Positions 1 through 7,762 of a DNA stretch of 64,000 nucleotides are shown piece by piece. Every line of letters begins with the position of its first letter. Within the stretch, counting starts at the first letter, position 1. A program made the position numbers and the translations under genes. The notes below the pieces were generated by a model, which saw only the letters and a list, made by a program, of their open reading frames with translations, was not told where the DNA came from and ran no database searches. Source of the stretch: Variovorax beijingensis (lineage in GTDB: Bacteria; Pseudomonadota; Gammaproteobacteria; Burkholderiales; Burkholderiaceae_C); contig NZ_VIVL01000007.1 of the NCBI RefSeq assembly GCF_007828835.1, positions 124,001 to 188,000 of the forward strand. Reading direction: 5' to 3'.

Positions 1-599
1 CGTGGCGCACCTTCTGGGTCACGATGGCGGGCTTCGGCCTGGCCATTGTGGTGGGAGTGCTGCTGGGCTTCGTGATCGGCAGTTCGCGCATCGCGTATGC
101 GGCGATCTATCCGCTCATGACGGCCTTCAACGCGCTGCCCAAGGCGGCCTTCGTGCCGATCCTGGTGGTGTGGTTCGGCATCGGCGTGGGACCGGCGATC
201 CTCACGGCCTTTCTGATCAGCTTCTTCCCGATCATGGTCAACATCGCGACCGGCCTGGCCACGCTGGAGCCCGAGCTCGAAGACGTGCTGCGCGTGCTCG
301 GCGCCAAGCGCTGGGACGTGCTCATGAAGATCGGCCTGCCGCGCTCCATGCCCTACTTCTTCGGCTCGCTCAAGGTGGCGATCACGCTGGCCTTCGTCGG
401 CACCACGGTGAGCGAGATGACCGCCGCCAACGAAGGCATCGGCTACCTGCTCATTTCAGCCGGCTCGGCCATGCAGATGGGCCTGGCCTTCGCGGGCCTG
501 ATGGTGGTGGGCGCGATGGCCATGCTGATGTACGAGCTCTTCAGCGTGATCGAGAAGCACACCACGGGCTGGGCGCACCGCGGCTCCCAGAACCAGTGA
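1..599 (+). CDS. ABC transporter permease, SsuC/TauC type (5' end outside window)
   Basis: This is the C-terminal part of an inner-membrane permease of the nitrate/taurine/thiamine-precursor class. The reading frame is open from the window edge, so the start lies upstream. Several hydrophobic helices are visible. The cytoplasmic coupling loop contains the EAA-like stretch LEDVLRVLGAKRWDVL followed by a conserved glycine and the IGLPRSMPYFFGSLK segment, which docks on the ATPase in this family. A deaminase gene follows 18 nt downstream, so the transporter probably imports a nitrogen heterocycle or related amine. A matching binding-protein gene starts at 6734, beside a second deaminase; whether both serve one transporter is inference. 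Confidence 0.85.
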   Translation, partial: WRTFWVTMAGFGLAIVVGVLLGFVIGSSRIAYAAIYPLMTAFNALPKAAFVPILVVWFGIGVGPAILTAFLISFFPIMVNIATGLATLEPELEDVLRVLGAKRWDVLMKIGLPRSMPYFFGSLKVAITLAFVGTTVSEMTAANEGIGYLLISAGSAMQMGLAFAGLMVVGAMAMLMYELFSVIEKHTTGWAHRGSQNQ

Positions 600-617
600 T
601 CCGCGCATGATCCACGG

Positions 618-1100
618 ATGACCCACGAACAGATCATCCGCGCGCTTCGCCGCGCCAACGAGGTCGCCCGCCGCGCCATGGCGATGGGCCGCCATCCCTT
701 CGGCGCGGTGCTCGTCGCGCCCGACGGCGAGACGATCCTGGCCGAGCAGGGCAACATCGACACCGTGAACCACGCCGAAGCCACGCTGGCGCGCCACGCC
801 GCGCAGAACTGGCCGGCCGACTATTTGTGGCAATGCACGCTGGTCACGACCTTCGAGCCCTGCGCGATGTGCGCGGGCACCAGCTACTGGGCCCACATCG
901 GCCGCATCGTCTACGGTGCGGAAGAAAGCGCCCTGCTCGCACTCACGGGCGACCACCCCGAGAACCCCACGCTGAGCCTGCCCTGCCGCGAAGTGTTCGC
1001 GCGCGGGCAGAAGAAGATCGAGGTGATCGGGCCGGTCGCCGAGGCGGCGGAAGAAATGATTGCCACGCACCGCGGCTTCTGGGAAGCGCGCGGGCATTGA
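618..1100 (+). CDS. Zinc-dependent nucleoside/nucleobase deaminase (CMP/dCMP deaminase family)
   Basis: This 160-residue cytosolic hydrolase belongs to the cytidine/guanine/tRNA-adenosine deaminase fold. The zinc site is complete: His52-Ala-Glu54 supplies one ligand and the proton shuttle, and Pro-Cys82-x-x-Cys85 supplies the other two ligands. Family members hydrolyse an amino group on a purine or pyrimidine ring to a keto group, releasing ammonia. The exact substrate cannot be read from sequence; the length and motif layout are closest to guanine deaminase-like bacterial proteins. It starts 18 nt after the ABC permease and is probably cotranscribed with it, which suggests deamination of an imported compound. 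A paralogue lies at 7759-8283. Confidence 0.85.
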   Translation: MTHEQIIRALRRANEVARRAMAMGRHPFGAVLVAPDGETILAEQGNIDTVNHAEATLARHAAQNWPADYLWQCTLVTTFEPCAMCAGTSYWAHIGRIVYGAEESALLALTGDHPENPTLSLPCREVFARGQKKIEVIGPVAEAAEEMIATHRGFWEARGH

Positions 1101-1121
1101 AGCCGAGTCCGCCCGCAATGA

Positions 1122-1622
1122 TCAGGGACGGTAGACGGCGGGATGCGACGCATCATGGTCGATGCCATAGAGACTCGTGCTCGCCTGTCCGTGAAGCAGC
1201 ACCGGACGAACCCTTCGCCCCTGCAACAGCGTGCGCAGCGCATCGGTCATCGACTCGCCGCAAAGCCAGAACGCATCGTGGACCAGGCTGGCGCCGAACC
1301 ACCGTCCCTTGCCGTCGATCAAGAGCAAGCTGTAGCCTTGTCCGACCTCCGCCACCGTGACAAGGTACTCGCCGACGGTCGCTTCGTAAAGCTCGTGGCT
1401 CGAGTCTTCGAAGGGCTGCGCCATGAAGTCGATGTCGGACGTTGGGCATTCCTCGCCTGCGCCCGGATTGAAAACCTTCAGACCCAGAAAACCGGCCAGG
1501 ATGCCTGCCGCCGGATGCCCTGCGGGAACGCCCTCGGGGACCGGCACCACCCTGCCGCGATACCAGCCAGCAGCAAGGAAGAAGGCTTGGAGGTCGGCTG
1601 GAACTTCGGGCATGGGGAGCAA
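1122..1622 (-). CDS. SUKH-3-like immunity protein
   Basis: This 166-residue soluble protein resembles the SUKH-3 family. That family belongs to the SUKH superfamily, whose members commonly neutralise polymorphic or contact-dependent toxins. Supporting features are an N-terminal AAGWYRGRVVPVPEG segment, a central block on 'VGEYLVTVAEVGQGYSLLLI' followed by GRWFG, and a C-terminal GESMTDALRTLL-GRR-RPV segment, in the order seen in the family. No toxin gene is adjacent, so it would be an orphan immunity gene. It lies between an unrelated deaminase gene (convergent) and a small cysteine-rich protein gene upstream. The family call is by motif recognition only; the function is inferred. Confidence 0.65.
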   Translation of the reverse strand: MLPMPEVPADLQAFFLAAGWYRGRVVPVPEGVPAGHPAAGILAGFLGLKVFNPGAGEECPTSDIDFMAQPFEDSSHELYEATVGEYLVTVAEVGQGYSLLLIDGKGRWFGASLVHDAFWLCGESMTDALRTLLQGRRVRPVLLHGQASTSLYGIDHDASHPAVYRP

Positions 1623-1670
1623 GCAGATGGCCCTCGTGTATTGCGCGTAGCCAAAAGAAGCTCCGCGGCG

Positions 1671-1895
1671 CTAGGCAAGCAACAGCGTGGCCTCGTCGCG
1701 CCAGTAGGCCACGGCGGCCAGCCAGCCCTCCCACACGCAGCCGTTGCAGCCGCGCCCGCAGCAGGTGGTGGGCTCGGGCGGCGGCACGCGCAAGGCGAGC
1801 CGCTGCGCAGCGGCTTCCAACTGAACGGCCGCGATCAGCGCCTGTGCGCTGGCAAGGTCGACTGGAACGGGCAGGTCTTTGTCTGCGAACGACAT
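1671..1895 (-). CDS. Small oxidoreductase-like-domain protein
   Basis: This 74-residue protein has four clustered cysteines (Cys45, Cys46, Cys50, Cys53) in PPPEPTTCCGRGCNGCVWEG. This is the signature of the oxidoreductase-like N-terminal domain (Pfam Oxidored-like), which also occurs as a short stand-alone protein in proteobacteria. The pattern suggests metal or iron-sulfur binding, but no biochemical function is established that I can name. It lies 48 nt upstream of the SUKH-3-like gene on the same strand and 46 nt downstream of the lpxO-like gene, so all three may share a transcript. Confidence 0.7.
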   Translation of the reverse strand: MSFADKDLPVPVDLASAQALIAAVQLEAAAQRLALRVPPPEPTTCCGRGCNGCVWEGWLAAVAYWRDEATLLLA

Positions 1896-1941
1896 GGGCT
1901 GGCAGCGGCGCCAAGGCGCCGCGCGGCATCGGGCTTGCGCC

Positions 1942-2838
1942 TTACCAGAAGATCCAGAGCGCGAGGCCGCCGAAGATCGACCATTTCACGAGGTAGTACA
2001 CCCGCTTGTCCCAGGCCTTGAGGCGCTTGCCGATCACGCGGATCTGGTAGATGTACTTGAACGCACGGTTGATGCCGCCGGTCTTGTCGCCGGCATCATT
2101 GGGCGAGGCGGCGGCGGCCAGCAGGTTCTTCGCGAACCAGCGGTTCACGGCGCTGGCCCAGCGGTACTTCAGCGGGCGCTCGATGTCGCAGAACAGGATC
2201 ACGCGGTCCTTGTCCGTCGTGTTCTCGGCGTAGTGGATGTAGGTTTCGTCGAACACCACGGCCTCGCCGTCGCGCCAGTGGTAGCGCTGGCCGTCCACGT
2301 CGATGTAGCAGCCCTCCACGCCCGGCGTCCACAGGCCCAGGTGGTAGCGCAGCGAACCCGCGAAGGGGTCGCGGTGGCGCACCAGGCGGCTGCCCGGTGG
2401 CAGCTCGGCGAACATGGCCGCCTTGATGGTGCCGATGCCCTTGAGCAGTTCGGTGGTGCGCGGGCACAGGATGGCGGCCGAGGGATGCGCCTCGTCATAC
2501 CACTTCAGGTAGAAGCGCTTCCAGCCGCTCTTGAAGAAGGAGTTGAAGCCCACGTCGTTGAACTGGCTCGAGGCCTTGATGCTGCCGCCGTTGCGCATGG
2601 CGAGCGCCTCTTCGCGGATGACCTGCCAGTTCTCCTCGAGCACGCGCATTTCGGGAAACTGCGCGGGCGACAGGTACGGCGTGCTCGGCACCTTCGAGAA
2701 GATGTACATGAAGGCGTTCAGCGGCGCGAGGAAGGTCGAGTGGTCGGACAGCTGCCTGAAGAAGCGGTGCCGGACCTGGCCGCGGAAGTGAACGTAGAGC
2801 GCGCTGAGCGCGAAGATGGCGAGAATGACCCACTTCAT
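1942..2838 (-). CDS. lpxO: Aspartyl/asparaginyl beta-hydroxylase family protein, LpxO-like
   Basis: This 298-residue Fe(II)/2-oxoglutarate dioxygenase has an N-terminal membrane helix (residues 1-16) and a C-terminal hydrophobic helix. That architecture matches LpxO, which adds a 2-hydroxyl group to a secondary acyl chain of lipid A at the inner membrane. Iron ligands are visible as His155-x-Asp157 (in RHRDPFAGSLRYH) and His202 (in ETYIHYAEN). The reading frame extends further upstream, but I chose the ATG at 2838 because the membrane helix begins there and an AGGA lies a short distance before it. LpxO is the best guess; a peptide hydroxylase of the same fold is the alternative. Confidence 0.75.
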   Translation of the reverse strand: MKWVILAIFALSALYVHFRGQVRHRFFRQLSDHSTFLAPLNAFMYIFSKVPSTPYLSPAQFPEMRVLEENWQVIREEALAMRNGGSIKASSQFNDVGFNSFFKSGWKRFYLKWYDEAHPSAAILCPRTTELLKGIGTIKAAMFAELPPGSRLVRHRDPFAGSLRYHLGLWTPGVEGCYIDVDGQRYHWRDGEAVVFDETYIHYAENTTDKDRVILFCDIERPLKYRWASAVNRWFAKNLLAAAASPNDAGDKTGGINRAFKYIYQIRVIGKRLKAWDKRVYYLVKWSIFGGLALWIFW

Positions 2839-2978
2839 TGGTGAAAGTGTCCTGTAGACGGCGCGGGGGTAGCCGGGTAGTGTAAATCGTTGCCCCAAAC
2901 CTGGGCTGACCACGCCCTTTGCCCCCGTCCGAGACATGCCGGCCCCGCAGGCCGCGCCCTGCGCGGGTGGGCGCCGTC

Positions 2979-3377
2979 TCAGGCCCAGCCGGTCTCGATC
3001 TCGGTCTTCACCTCGGTCATGAGCCGGTGCACCGGGCACTTGCCGGCCACGCGCAGCAGTTCGTCGCGCTGCGCCTCGGTCAGCTCGCCGGTCACGCGCA
3101 GGCTCGACTTCAGCCGGTAGACGCCCTTGCGCTCCTCGCTGTCGTCGCGGTCGACGATCACCTCGATGTCTTCCACCGGCATGCCCTTGCGGCGCGCGTA
3201 GATCAGCACGGTGAGCGCCTTGCAGGCGGCCAGCGACGCGTCGTACAGGTCGTGCGGCTCCGGCCCCGCATCGCTGCCGCCGCCGGCCGGCGAGGCATCG
3301 ATGGGAATCTCGTGGTTGCGGATCTTGAGGATGTGACGCGTGCCCGTGATGCCGTCGCGCCGGACCGAGATGCTCAT
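2979..3377 (-). CDS. OsmC/Ohr family peroxide-detoxifying protein
   Basis: This 132-residue protein has the OsmC fold. It carries the DLYDASLAACKALTVLIYARR segment with the first redox cysteine on the helix, and a second cysteine in AGKCPVHRLM. In this family the cysteine pair reduces organic hydroperoxides. The sequence aligns with the general OsmC/YhfA branch rather than clearly with Ohr. It lies on the same strand as the Lrp-type gene upstream and the lpxO-like gene downstream, but with gaps of 55 and 140 nt, so cotranscription is uncertain. Confidence 0.8.
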   Translation of the reverse strand: MSISVRRDGITGTRHILKIRNHEIPIDASPAGGGSDAGPEPHDLYDASLAACKALTVLIYARRKGMPVEDIEVIVDRDDSEERKGVYRLKSSLRVTGELTEAQRDELLRVAGKCPVHRLMTEVKTEIETGWA

Positions 3378-3432
3378 GCCGATGTCCTTGTGGGGTGTGG
3401 ATGCCGGGCGCGATGTTAGCCCGCCACCCGCT

Positions 3433-3900
3433 TCAGCGGTCGACCGCGAGCATCAGCGTTTCCTTGATCTCCTCCATCACCACGTAGCTGTGCGATTCCG
3501 CCGCCACGGGCAGCTTCTTGAGGATGTCGCCCAGGAGGTGCCGGTACTCGCTCATGCCGCTCAGGCGTGCCTTCACAAGGTAGTCGAAGCTGCCTGAGAC
3601 CAGATGGCACTCGAGCACCTCGGGCATGTGCAGCAGTTCCTTGCGCACCTTGTCGAACACCTCGCCCGACTTGGCCGAGAGCTTGATCTCCACGAACACC
3701 AGCAGCGTCTTGCCCAGCGCCTCGGGCGACACATGCGCGTGGTAGCCGCTGATGACGCCCTCGCGCTCCATGCGCTTCACGCGCTCCGCGCAGGGCGATG
3801 CCGACAGGCCGATGCGCTCGGCGAGTTCAGTCATGGAGATGCGGCCCTGGCGCTGCAGCAGGTCGAGGATCTTGCGGTCGATGCGGTCGAGTTCGGGCAT
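3433..3900 (-). CDS. Lrp/AsnC family transcriptional regulator
   Basis: This 155-residue protein has an N-terminal winged helix-turn-helix (about residues 5-60, DRIDRKILDLLQ... MTELAERIGLSASPCAERVKR) and a C-terminal RAM ligand-binding domain starting near VSPEALGKTLLVFVEIKL. It is transcribed divergently from dadA with 129 nt between the starts. By the usual Lrp logic it likely senses D- or L-alanine or another amino acid and activates dadA. A near-perfect dyad in the shared intergenic region (3935-3949) is a plausible binding site and would also allow autoregulation. Confidence 0.88.
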   Translation of the reverse strand: MPELDRIDRKILDLLQRQGRISMTELAERIGLSASPCAERVKRMEREGVISGYHAHVSPEALGKTLLVFVEIKLSAKSGEVFDKVRKELLHMPEVLECHLVSGSFDYLVKARLSGMSEYRHLLGDILKKLPVAAESHSYVVMEEIKETLMLAVDR

Positions 3901-3934
3901 TTCACTCCGGGGCTGGCAATTGGCTTGCTATCTG

Positions 3935-3949
3935 CAGTGAATTTCACTG
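3935..3949. promoter_or_regulatory. Candidate Lrp-type operator between regulator and dadA
   Basis: The 15-nt sequence CAGTGAATTTCACTG is a dyad with 7-bp perfect arms around one central base. It sits 35 nt upstream of the regulator start and 81 nt upstream of dadA. A partial half-site, AATGAAATCCACTGCATT, follows near 3966, and the whole region is markedly AT-rich compared with its surroundings. The position suits an Lrp-type regulator acting on both divergent genes. Binding is inferred. Confidence 0.5.
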
Positions 3950-4029
3950 TCAATCGTCAAAAAACAATGAAATCCACTGCATTGTGCACTTTAGATTCCA
4001 CGCATCCACCTTCATTCTCGTAAATACCA

Positions 4030-5331
4030 ATGAAAGTCATCGTTCTCGGCGGCGGCGTGATCGGCACCACCACGGCCTACTACCTCGCGCGCTCCGGCGC
4101 CGACGTGACGCTGCTCGACCGGCAGGCCGGCCCTGCCGAGGAAACCAGCTTCGGCAACGCCGGGCAGGTGTCGCCGGGCTACTCGACGCCATGGGCGGCG
4201 CCCGGCATTCCGCTGAAGGCCATCAAGTGGATGTTCCAGAAGCACGCGCCGCTGTCGATCCGTCCCGACGGCACGCTGTTCCAGCTGCGCTGGATGGCGG
4301 CCATGCTGCGCAACTGCTCGCCCGAACGCTACGCGGTCAACAAGGAACGCATGATGCGCGTGGCCGAATACAGCCGCGGCTGCCTGCAGCAACTGCGCGC
4401 GGAAACCGGCCTGCGCTATGAGCACCGCACCGGCGGCACGCTGCAGCTGTTCCGCACCCAGGCGCAGCTCGACGCGGTGCAGCGCGACATCGCGGTGCTC
4501 GAGGAATGCGGCGTGCCCTACGAGCTGCTCGACCGCGATGCGCTCGCGCGCGTCGAACCCGCGCTCGCCGGCGCGCGCGACCGGCTCGCGGGCGGCCTGC
4601 GCCTGCCGAACGACGAGACCGGCGACTGCCATTTGTTCACCCGCGGCCTGGCTGACATCGCCCGCGGCCTGGGCGTGGATTTCCGCTTCGGCCAGTCGGT
4701 CGAAGGCCTCGAGATGGCGGGCGACCGCATCACCGGCGTGCGCACCGGCGCCGGCAAGATCCTCACGGCCGACCGCTACGTGATGGCCTTCGGCAGCTAT
4801 TCGCGCGCCGCCATCGCATCGCTGGGGCTGGACATTCCGGTCTACCCCGTCAAGGGCTACTCGCTCACCGTGCCGCTGGTCGACGAATCGCTGGCACCGC
4901 AATCGACCGTGCTCGACGAAACCTACAAGGTGGCCGTCACGCGCTTCGACAACCGCATCCGCGTGGGCGGCATGGCCGAGCTCGGCGGCTTCGACCTGCG
5001 GCTGAACCCGCACCGCCGCGCCACGCTCGAGAAGGTGGTGAGCGACCTGTTCCCGGGCGGCGACCTGCCGCGCGCCACCTTCTGGACCGGGCTGCGCCCG
5101 ATGACGCCCGACAGCACGCCCATCGTCGGCGCCACGCGCTATGCGAACCTGTTCCTCAACACCGGTCACGGCACGCTCGGCTGGACCATGGCCTGCGGCT
5201 CGGGCAAGCTCATCTCCGACCTAGTGACCGGACAGCGACCGGAGATCCGCACCGATGGCCTGGCGATGGACCGCTACGCGTCCGGCTCATCGCACGCGGC
5301 GCACCTGAACCCGGCCACGGCACACGCCTGA
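4030..5331 (+). CDS. dadA: D-amino acid dehydrogenase small subunit (FAD-dependent)
   Basis: This 433-residue flavoprotein oxidises D-amino acids, typically D-alanine, to the 2-oxo acid and ammonia and passes electrons to the respiratory chain at the inner membrane face. The N-terminus MKVIVLGGGVIGTTTAYYLA is the FAD dinucleotide-binding fold of the DAO family. The C-terminal GLRPMTPDSTPIVGATRYANLFLNTGHGTLGWTMACGSGK region (quoted in part by motif: GLRPMTPD, NTGHGTLGWT) is characteristic of DadA. Length matches the family. The divergent Lrp-like gene is the likely regulator. No alanine racemase gene follows; the next gene is convergent. Confidence 0.93.
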   Translation: MKVIVLGGGVIGTTTAYYLARSGADVTLLDRQAGPAEETSFGNAGQVSPGYSTPWAAPGIPLKAIKWMFQKHAPLSIRPDGTLFQLRWMAAMLRNCSPERYAVNKERMMRVAEYSRGCLQQLRAETGLRYEHRTGGTLQLFRTQAQLDAVQRDIAVLEECGVPYELLDRDALARVEPALAGARDRLAGGLRLPNDETGDCHLFTRGLADIARGLGVDFRFGQSVEGLEMAGDRITGVRTGAGKILTADRYVMAFGSYSRAAIASLGLDIPVYPVKGYSLTVPLVDESLAPQSTVLDETYKVAVTRFDNRIRVGGMAELGGFDLRLNPHRRATLEKVVSDLFPGGDLPRATFWTGLRPMTPDSTPIVGATRYANLFLNTGHGTLGWTMACGSGKLISDLVTGQRPEIRTDGLAMDRYASGSSHAAHLNPATAHA

Positions 5332-5343
5332 CGCAGTGGCCGC

Positions 5344-6426
5344 TCAGGCGGCCTTCGCGATCGGAATCGTTTCGCTGGCCATGCCGCGGTAGACCTCCGC
5401 CTCGCCGTGCCTGGCCAGCAGCTGCATCAGGTGCTTGCGGATCAGCATGCCGGGCCGGTCCGACTCCATCGAATACTCCACGCCGCGCCGGCGTGTGTCG
5501 ACCAAGGCATCGGGGTCGGTCGATTCGAGGATGTCCTTGTCCTCGCGCGTGACCGCCTCGTCGAAGTCGATCAGCATCTGTGCGGTGCAGTCGGCCTCGG
5601 TGTCGTTGCGGAACAGCCATTGGCACAGCTGCATGCGGCCGTCGTCGATGGGCGTGAAGCAGTTGATGATGATGTGTCGCACGCCGCTCGGGTATTCGAT
5701 GTCGAGCCGGCGCGAGAACGGCAGGAAGTAGGCGTTGCGCATGTGGCGCGTGGTGATCGGCTCGGTCACGCCGCTGATGGCGTGGAACTTCGCCGGGTTG
5801 ACCGCCTCGATCACCGTCTCGGCATAGAAGCCTGAATCGTTCTCGACCAGTTCGTACTTGCTCGGCTTCGGGCTCGCGGCCACGCCGAAGGTGGCGCGGT
5901 GCACGAAGCTGAAATGCGAGTTGTCGAACGAATTCTCGAGCGCGCGCATCGGGCTGGTCTGCCACTCTTCGTAGAACTGGAAGATGGTGCGGTAGCCCGG
6001 GTCGCCAAACTCCGGGATGGCGGGAATGTCGGCGATGGGCTCTTCCAGCGCCACCCATGCGTAGCCGTAGCGCGCGGTGCAGCGGTAGGCGGTGGTGCGG
6101 TACTCCGGCGAGATCTTGCGGTCGGCCTCGTACTGCGGAATGCGGATCACCTGGCCGCTGCGGTCGTAGGTCCAGCCGTGATAGCCGCACTGGATCGCGC
6201 CCTGCCCGCAGGCCTGGCCTTCGGCATCAACGCACCAGCCTTTCGACAGCTTCGCGGTGCGGTGGCAGCAGCGGTCGCGCAATGCGGCAGGCTGGCCGCC
6301 GGCATCGAGGAAGAGAACGATGTCTTCGCCCAGCAGCCTGAAGGGCCTCGGGCCGCTGGCCAGCTCAGTGAGCGGCATGACGGCATGCCAGAACTTGCGG
6401 AAGACGGGTTGTCGGGTGACGAGCAT
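5344..6426 (-). CDS. Rieske non-heme iron oxygenase, alpha subunit
   Basis: This 360-residue ring-hydroxylating or demethylating oxygenase has its Rieske 2Fe-2S ligands as Cys53-x-His55 and Cys80-x2-His83 (QCGYHGWTYD). The mononuclear iron motif is ENSFDNSHFSFVH with His171 and His176. I chose the ATG at 6426 because AAGGAG precedes it by 8 nt; a longer open frame upstream lacks support. The size fits the single-component-oxygenase group (vanillate O-demethylase, N-demethylases). No reductase or ferredoxin gene is adjacent, so its electron donor is encoded elsewhere. It shares a symmetric divergent promoter region with the binding-protein gene at 6734. The substrate is unknown; an N- or O-methylated heterocycle is a guess from the neighbouring transporter and deaminase. 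Confidence 0.85.
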   Translation of the reverse strand: MLVTRQPVFRKFWHAVMPLTELASGPRPFRLLGEDIVLFLDAGGQPAALRDRCCHRTAKLSKGWCVDAEGQACGQGAIQCGYHGWTYDRSGQVIRIPQYEADRKISPEYRTTAYRCTARYGYAWVALEEPIADIPAIPEFGDPGYRTIFQFYEEWQTSPMRALENSFDNSHFSFVHRATFGVAASPKPSKYELVENDSGFYAETVIEAVNPAKFHAISGVTEPITTRHMRNAYFLPFSRRLDIEYPSGVRHIIINCFTPIDDGRMQLCQWLFRNDTEADCTAQMLIDFDEAVTREDKDILESTDPDALVDTRRRGVEYSMESDRPGMLIRKHLMQLLARHGEAEVYRGMASETIPIAKAA

Positions 6427-6471
6427 GCGTGGACTCCTTCTGTTGTTGCGCGTGGGTACGAACGAACCTGA

Positions 6472-6676
6472 AAGAGCAATTTCCTGCCGCGAGGGCTGAA
6501 CGCTTCTACTCTGCGCCACCTGCCATGCAAATTGCGCGCCTGCATTGTGGCGCAGGTCGGCCGCGCCTCCAAGCACGCGGCCCGCCCTGGCATGGCTCGT
6601 GCATCGGCTCCCGCAAGAGTAGAAGCGTTCAGCAGCGCACGCACCACCGTTGTGCGCCCGCCCGGAAATTGCTCTT
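6472..6676. promoter_or_regulatory. Mirror-image divergent control region (nested inverted repeats)
   Basis: The 307-nt gap between the Rieske gene and the binding-protein gene holds two nested perfect inverted repeats. The 18-nt arms lie at 6495-6512 and 6616-6633 (AGAGTAGAAGCGTTCAGC read toward each gene). The 13-nt arms lie at 6472-6484 and 6664-6676 (GGAAATTGCTCTT read toward each gene). The outer arms end 45 and 57 nt before the two start codons, so both genes carry the same two boxes in the same order and orientation. A smaller dyad (CTGCGCCA at 6511-6518, TGGCGCAG at 6548-6555) lies inside. I read this as duplicated promoter/operator modules. A small non-autonomous transposon-like element with 13-bp ends is the alternative. 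Confidence 0.6.
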
Positions 6677-6733
6677 GAAGTGCCTTCCGCCGTGTGCGGA
6701 GGGATTCAAGACCCGAGGATTCCGAGGCCCCAC

Positions 6734-7762
6734 ATGCAACGTCGATTCTTTCTTGCGGCCAGCGCCGCCACCCTTGCCGCTCCCGCCGTCTTCGCCCAGG
6801 GCGGCGGCAAGCCGACCCCGCTCAAGTTCACGCTCGACTTCCGCATCAACGGCCAGACCGCACCCTTCTTCCTTGCGCACAGCAAGGGCTACTACAGGGA
6901 CGAAGGCCTCGACGTGAGCATCGACACCGGCGCCGGCTCGGTCGCCTCCATCACGCGCATCGCGAGCGGCGTCTACCAGATGGGCCTGGGCGACATCAGC
7001 TCGCTGGTCGAGTTCAATGCACAGAACCCCGGCACCCCGATGGTGCAGGCCGTGTACCAGTACTACAACCGCGCGCCCTTCGTGATCATCGGCCGCAAGG
7101 ACCGCGGCGTCACGGCCGAGTTCAAGAGCCTCGCGGGCAAGAAGGTGGCCGCCGCGGCCGTCGAATCGACCCGCCGCGCGTGGCCGATGGTGGCGCGCAA
7201 GCAGGGCATGCGCAGCGACGCCTTCCAGTGGCAGACCACCGACTTCAGCGCGCGCGACAACGTGATGGTGCGCGGCGACGTCGACGCCGCCACCTACTTT
7301 CATGATTCCGCCATTTCGCTCTTCGCGCGCATGAAGCAGGAAGAACTGTCGGTGCTCAAATATGCGGACGCGGGCGTCAACCTGTATGGCAACGCCATCC
7401 TCGCGAGCAGCAACATGATCGCGCAGAACCCCAGGGTGGTTGCGGCCTTCCTGCGCGCCACCAACCGCGCCATCGTCGAGACCTTTGCCAATCCCGCGCC
7501 CAGCATCGCGGCCATGCGCCAGCGCGAACCCATCCTGGACGAAAGGATGGAGCTTGAACGCTGGAGTGTCACGGCGCAATATGTGGGTGCCGCGGACACG
7601 CGCAGCCATGGCCTGGGTGACATCAGGAAGCTCACGCTCGAGCAGCAGGTCGACGAGGTCGCCGACGTATTCGGCCTCAAGGTCAAGCCCTCGTCCGACG
7701 CCATCTTCAACACCTCGATGCTGCCATCGCGCAGCGAACGCATGATTCCCAACAAGGCATGA
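6734..7762 (+). CDS. ABC transporter substrate-binding protein, NMT1/THI5-like (SsuA/TauA superfamily)
   Basis: This 342-residue periplasmic protein starts with a typical signal peptide (MQRRFFLAASAATLAAPAVFAQ). The mature part has the family pattern KFTLDFRINGQTAPFFLAHSKGYY...GLDVSIDTGAGS and a lobe with GVYQMGLGDISSL. Relatives bind thiamine-pyrimidine precursors, riboflavin, sulfonates or nitrate. The ATG at 6734 was chosen because the signal peptide begins there. The deaminase gene overlaps its stop codon by 4 nt (ATGA), so the two are translationally coupled, and the ligand is likely an amino-bearing heterocycle. The permease fragment at 1-599 is a candidate partner. Confidence 0.85.
   Translation: MQRRFFLAASAATLAAPAVFAQGGGKPTPLKFTLDFRINGQTAPFFLAHSKGYYRDEGLDVSIDTGAGSVASITRIASGVYQMGLGDISSLVEFNAQNPGTPMVQAVYQYYNRAPFVIIGRKDRGVTAEFKSLAGKKVAAAAVESTRRAWPMVARKQGMRSDAFQWQTTDFSARDNVMVRGDVDAATYFHDSAISLFARMKQEELSVLKYADAGVNLYGNAILASSNMIAQNPRVVAAFLRATNRAIVETFANPAPSIAAMRQREPILDERMELERWSVTAQYVGAADTRSHGLGDIRKLTLEQQVDEVADVFGLKVKPSSDAIFNTSMLPSRSERMIPNKA

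Noticed and set aside
6472..6676. Insertion sequence or mini-transposon bounded by inverted repeats
   Set aside because: No transposase fits in 205 nt, no target duplication is visible, and the arms sit symmetrically before two start codons. I prefer a control region but keep the mobile option open in the finding.
6427..6733. Sigma-54 promoter in the mirrored region (TTGC elements)
   Set aside because: The spacing between the GG and GC elements is one nucleotide short on one side, and the GG element is missing on the other.
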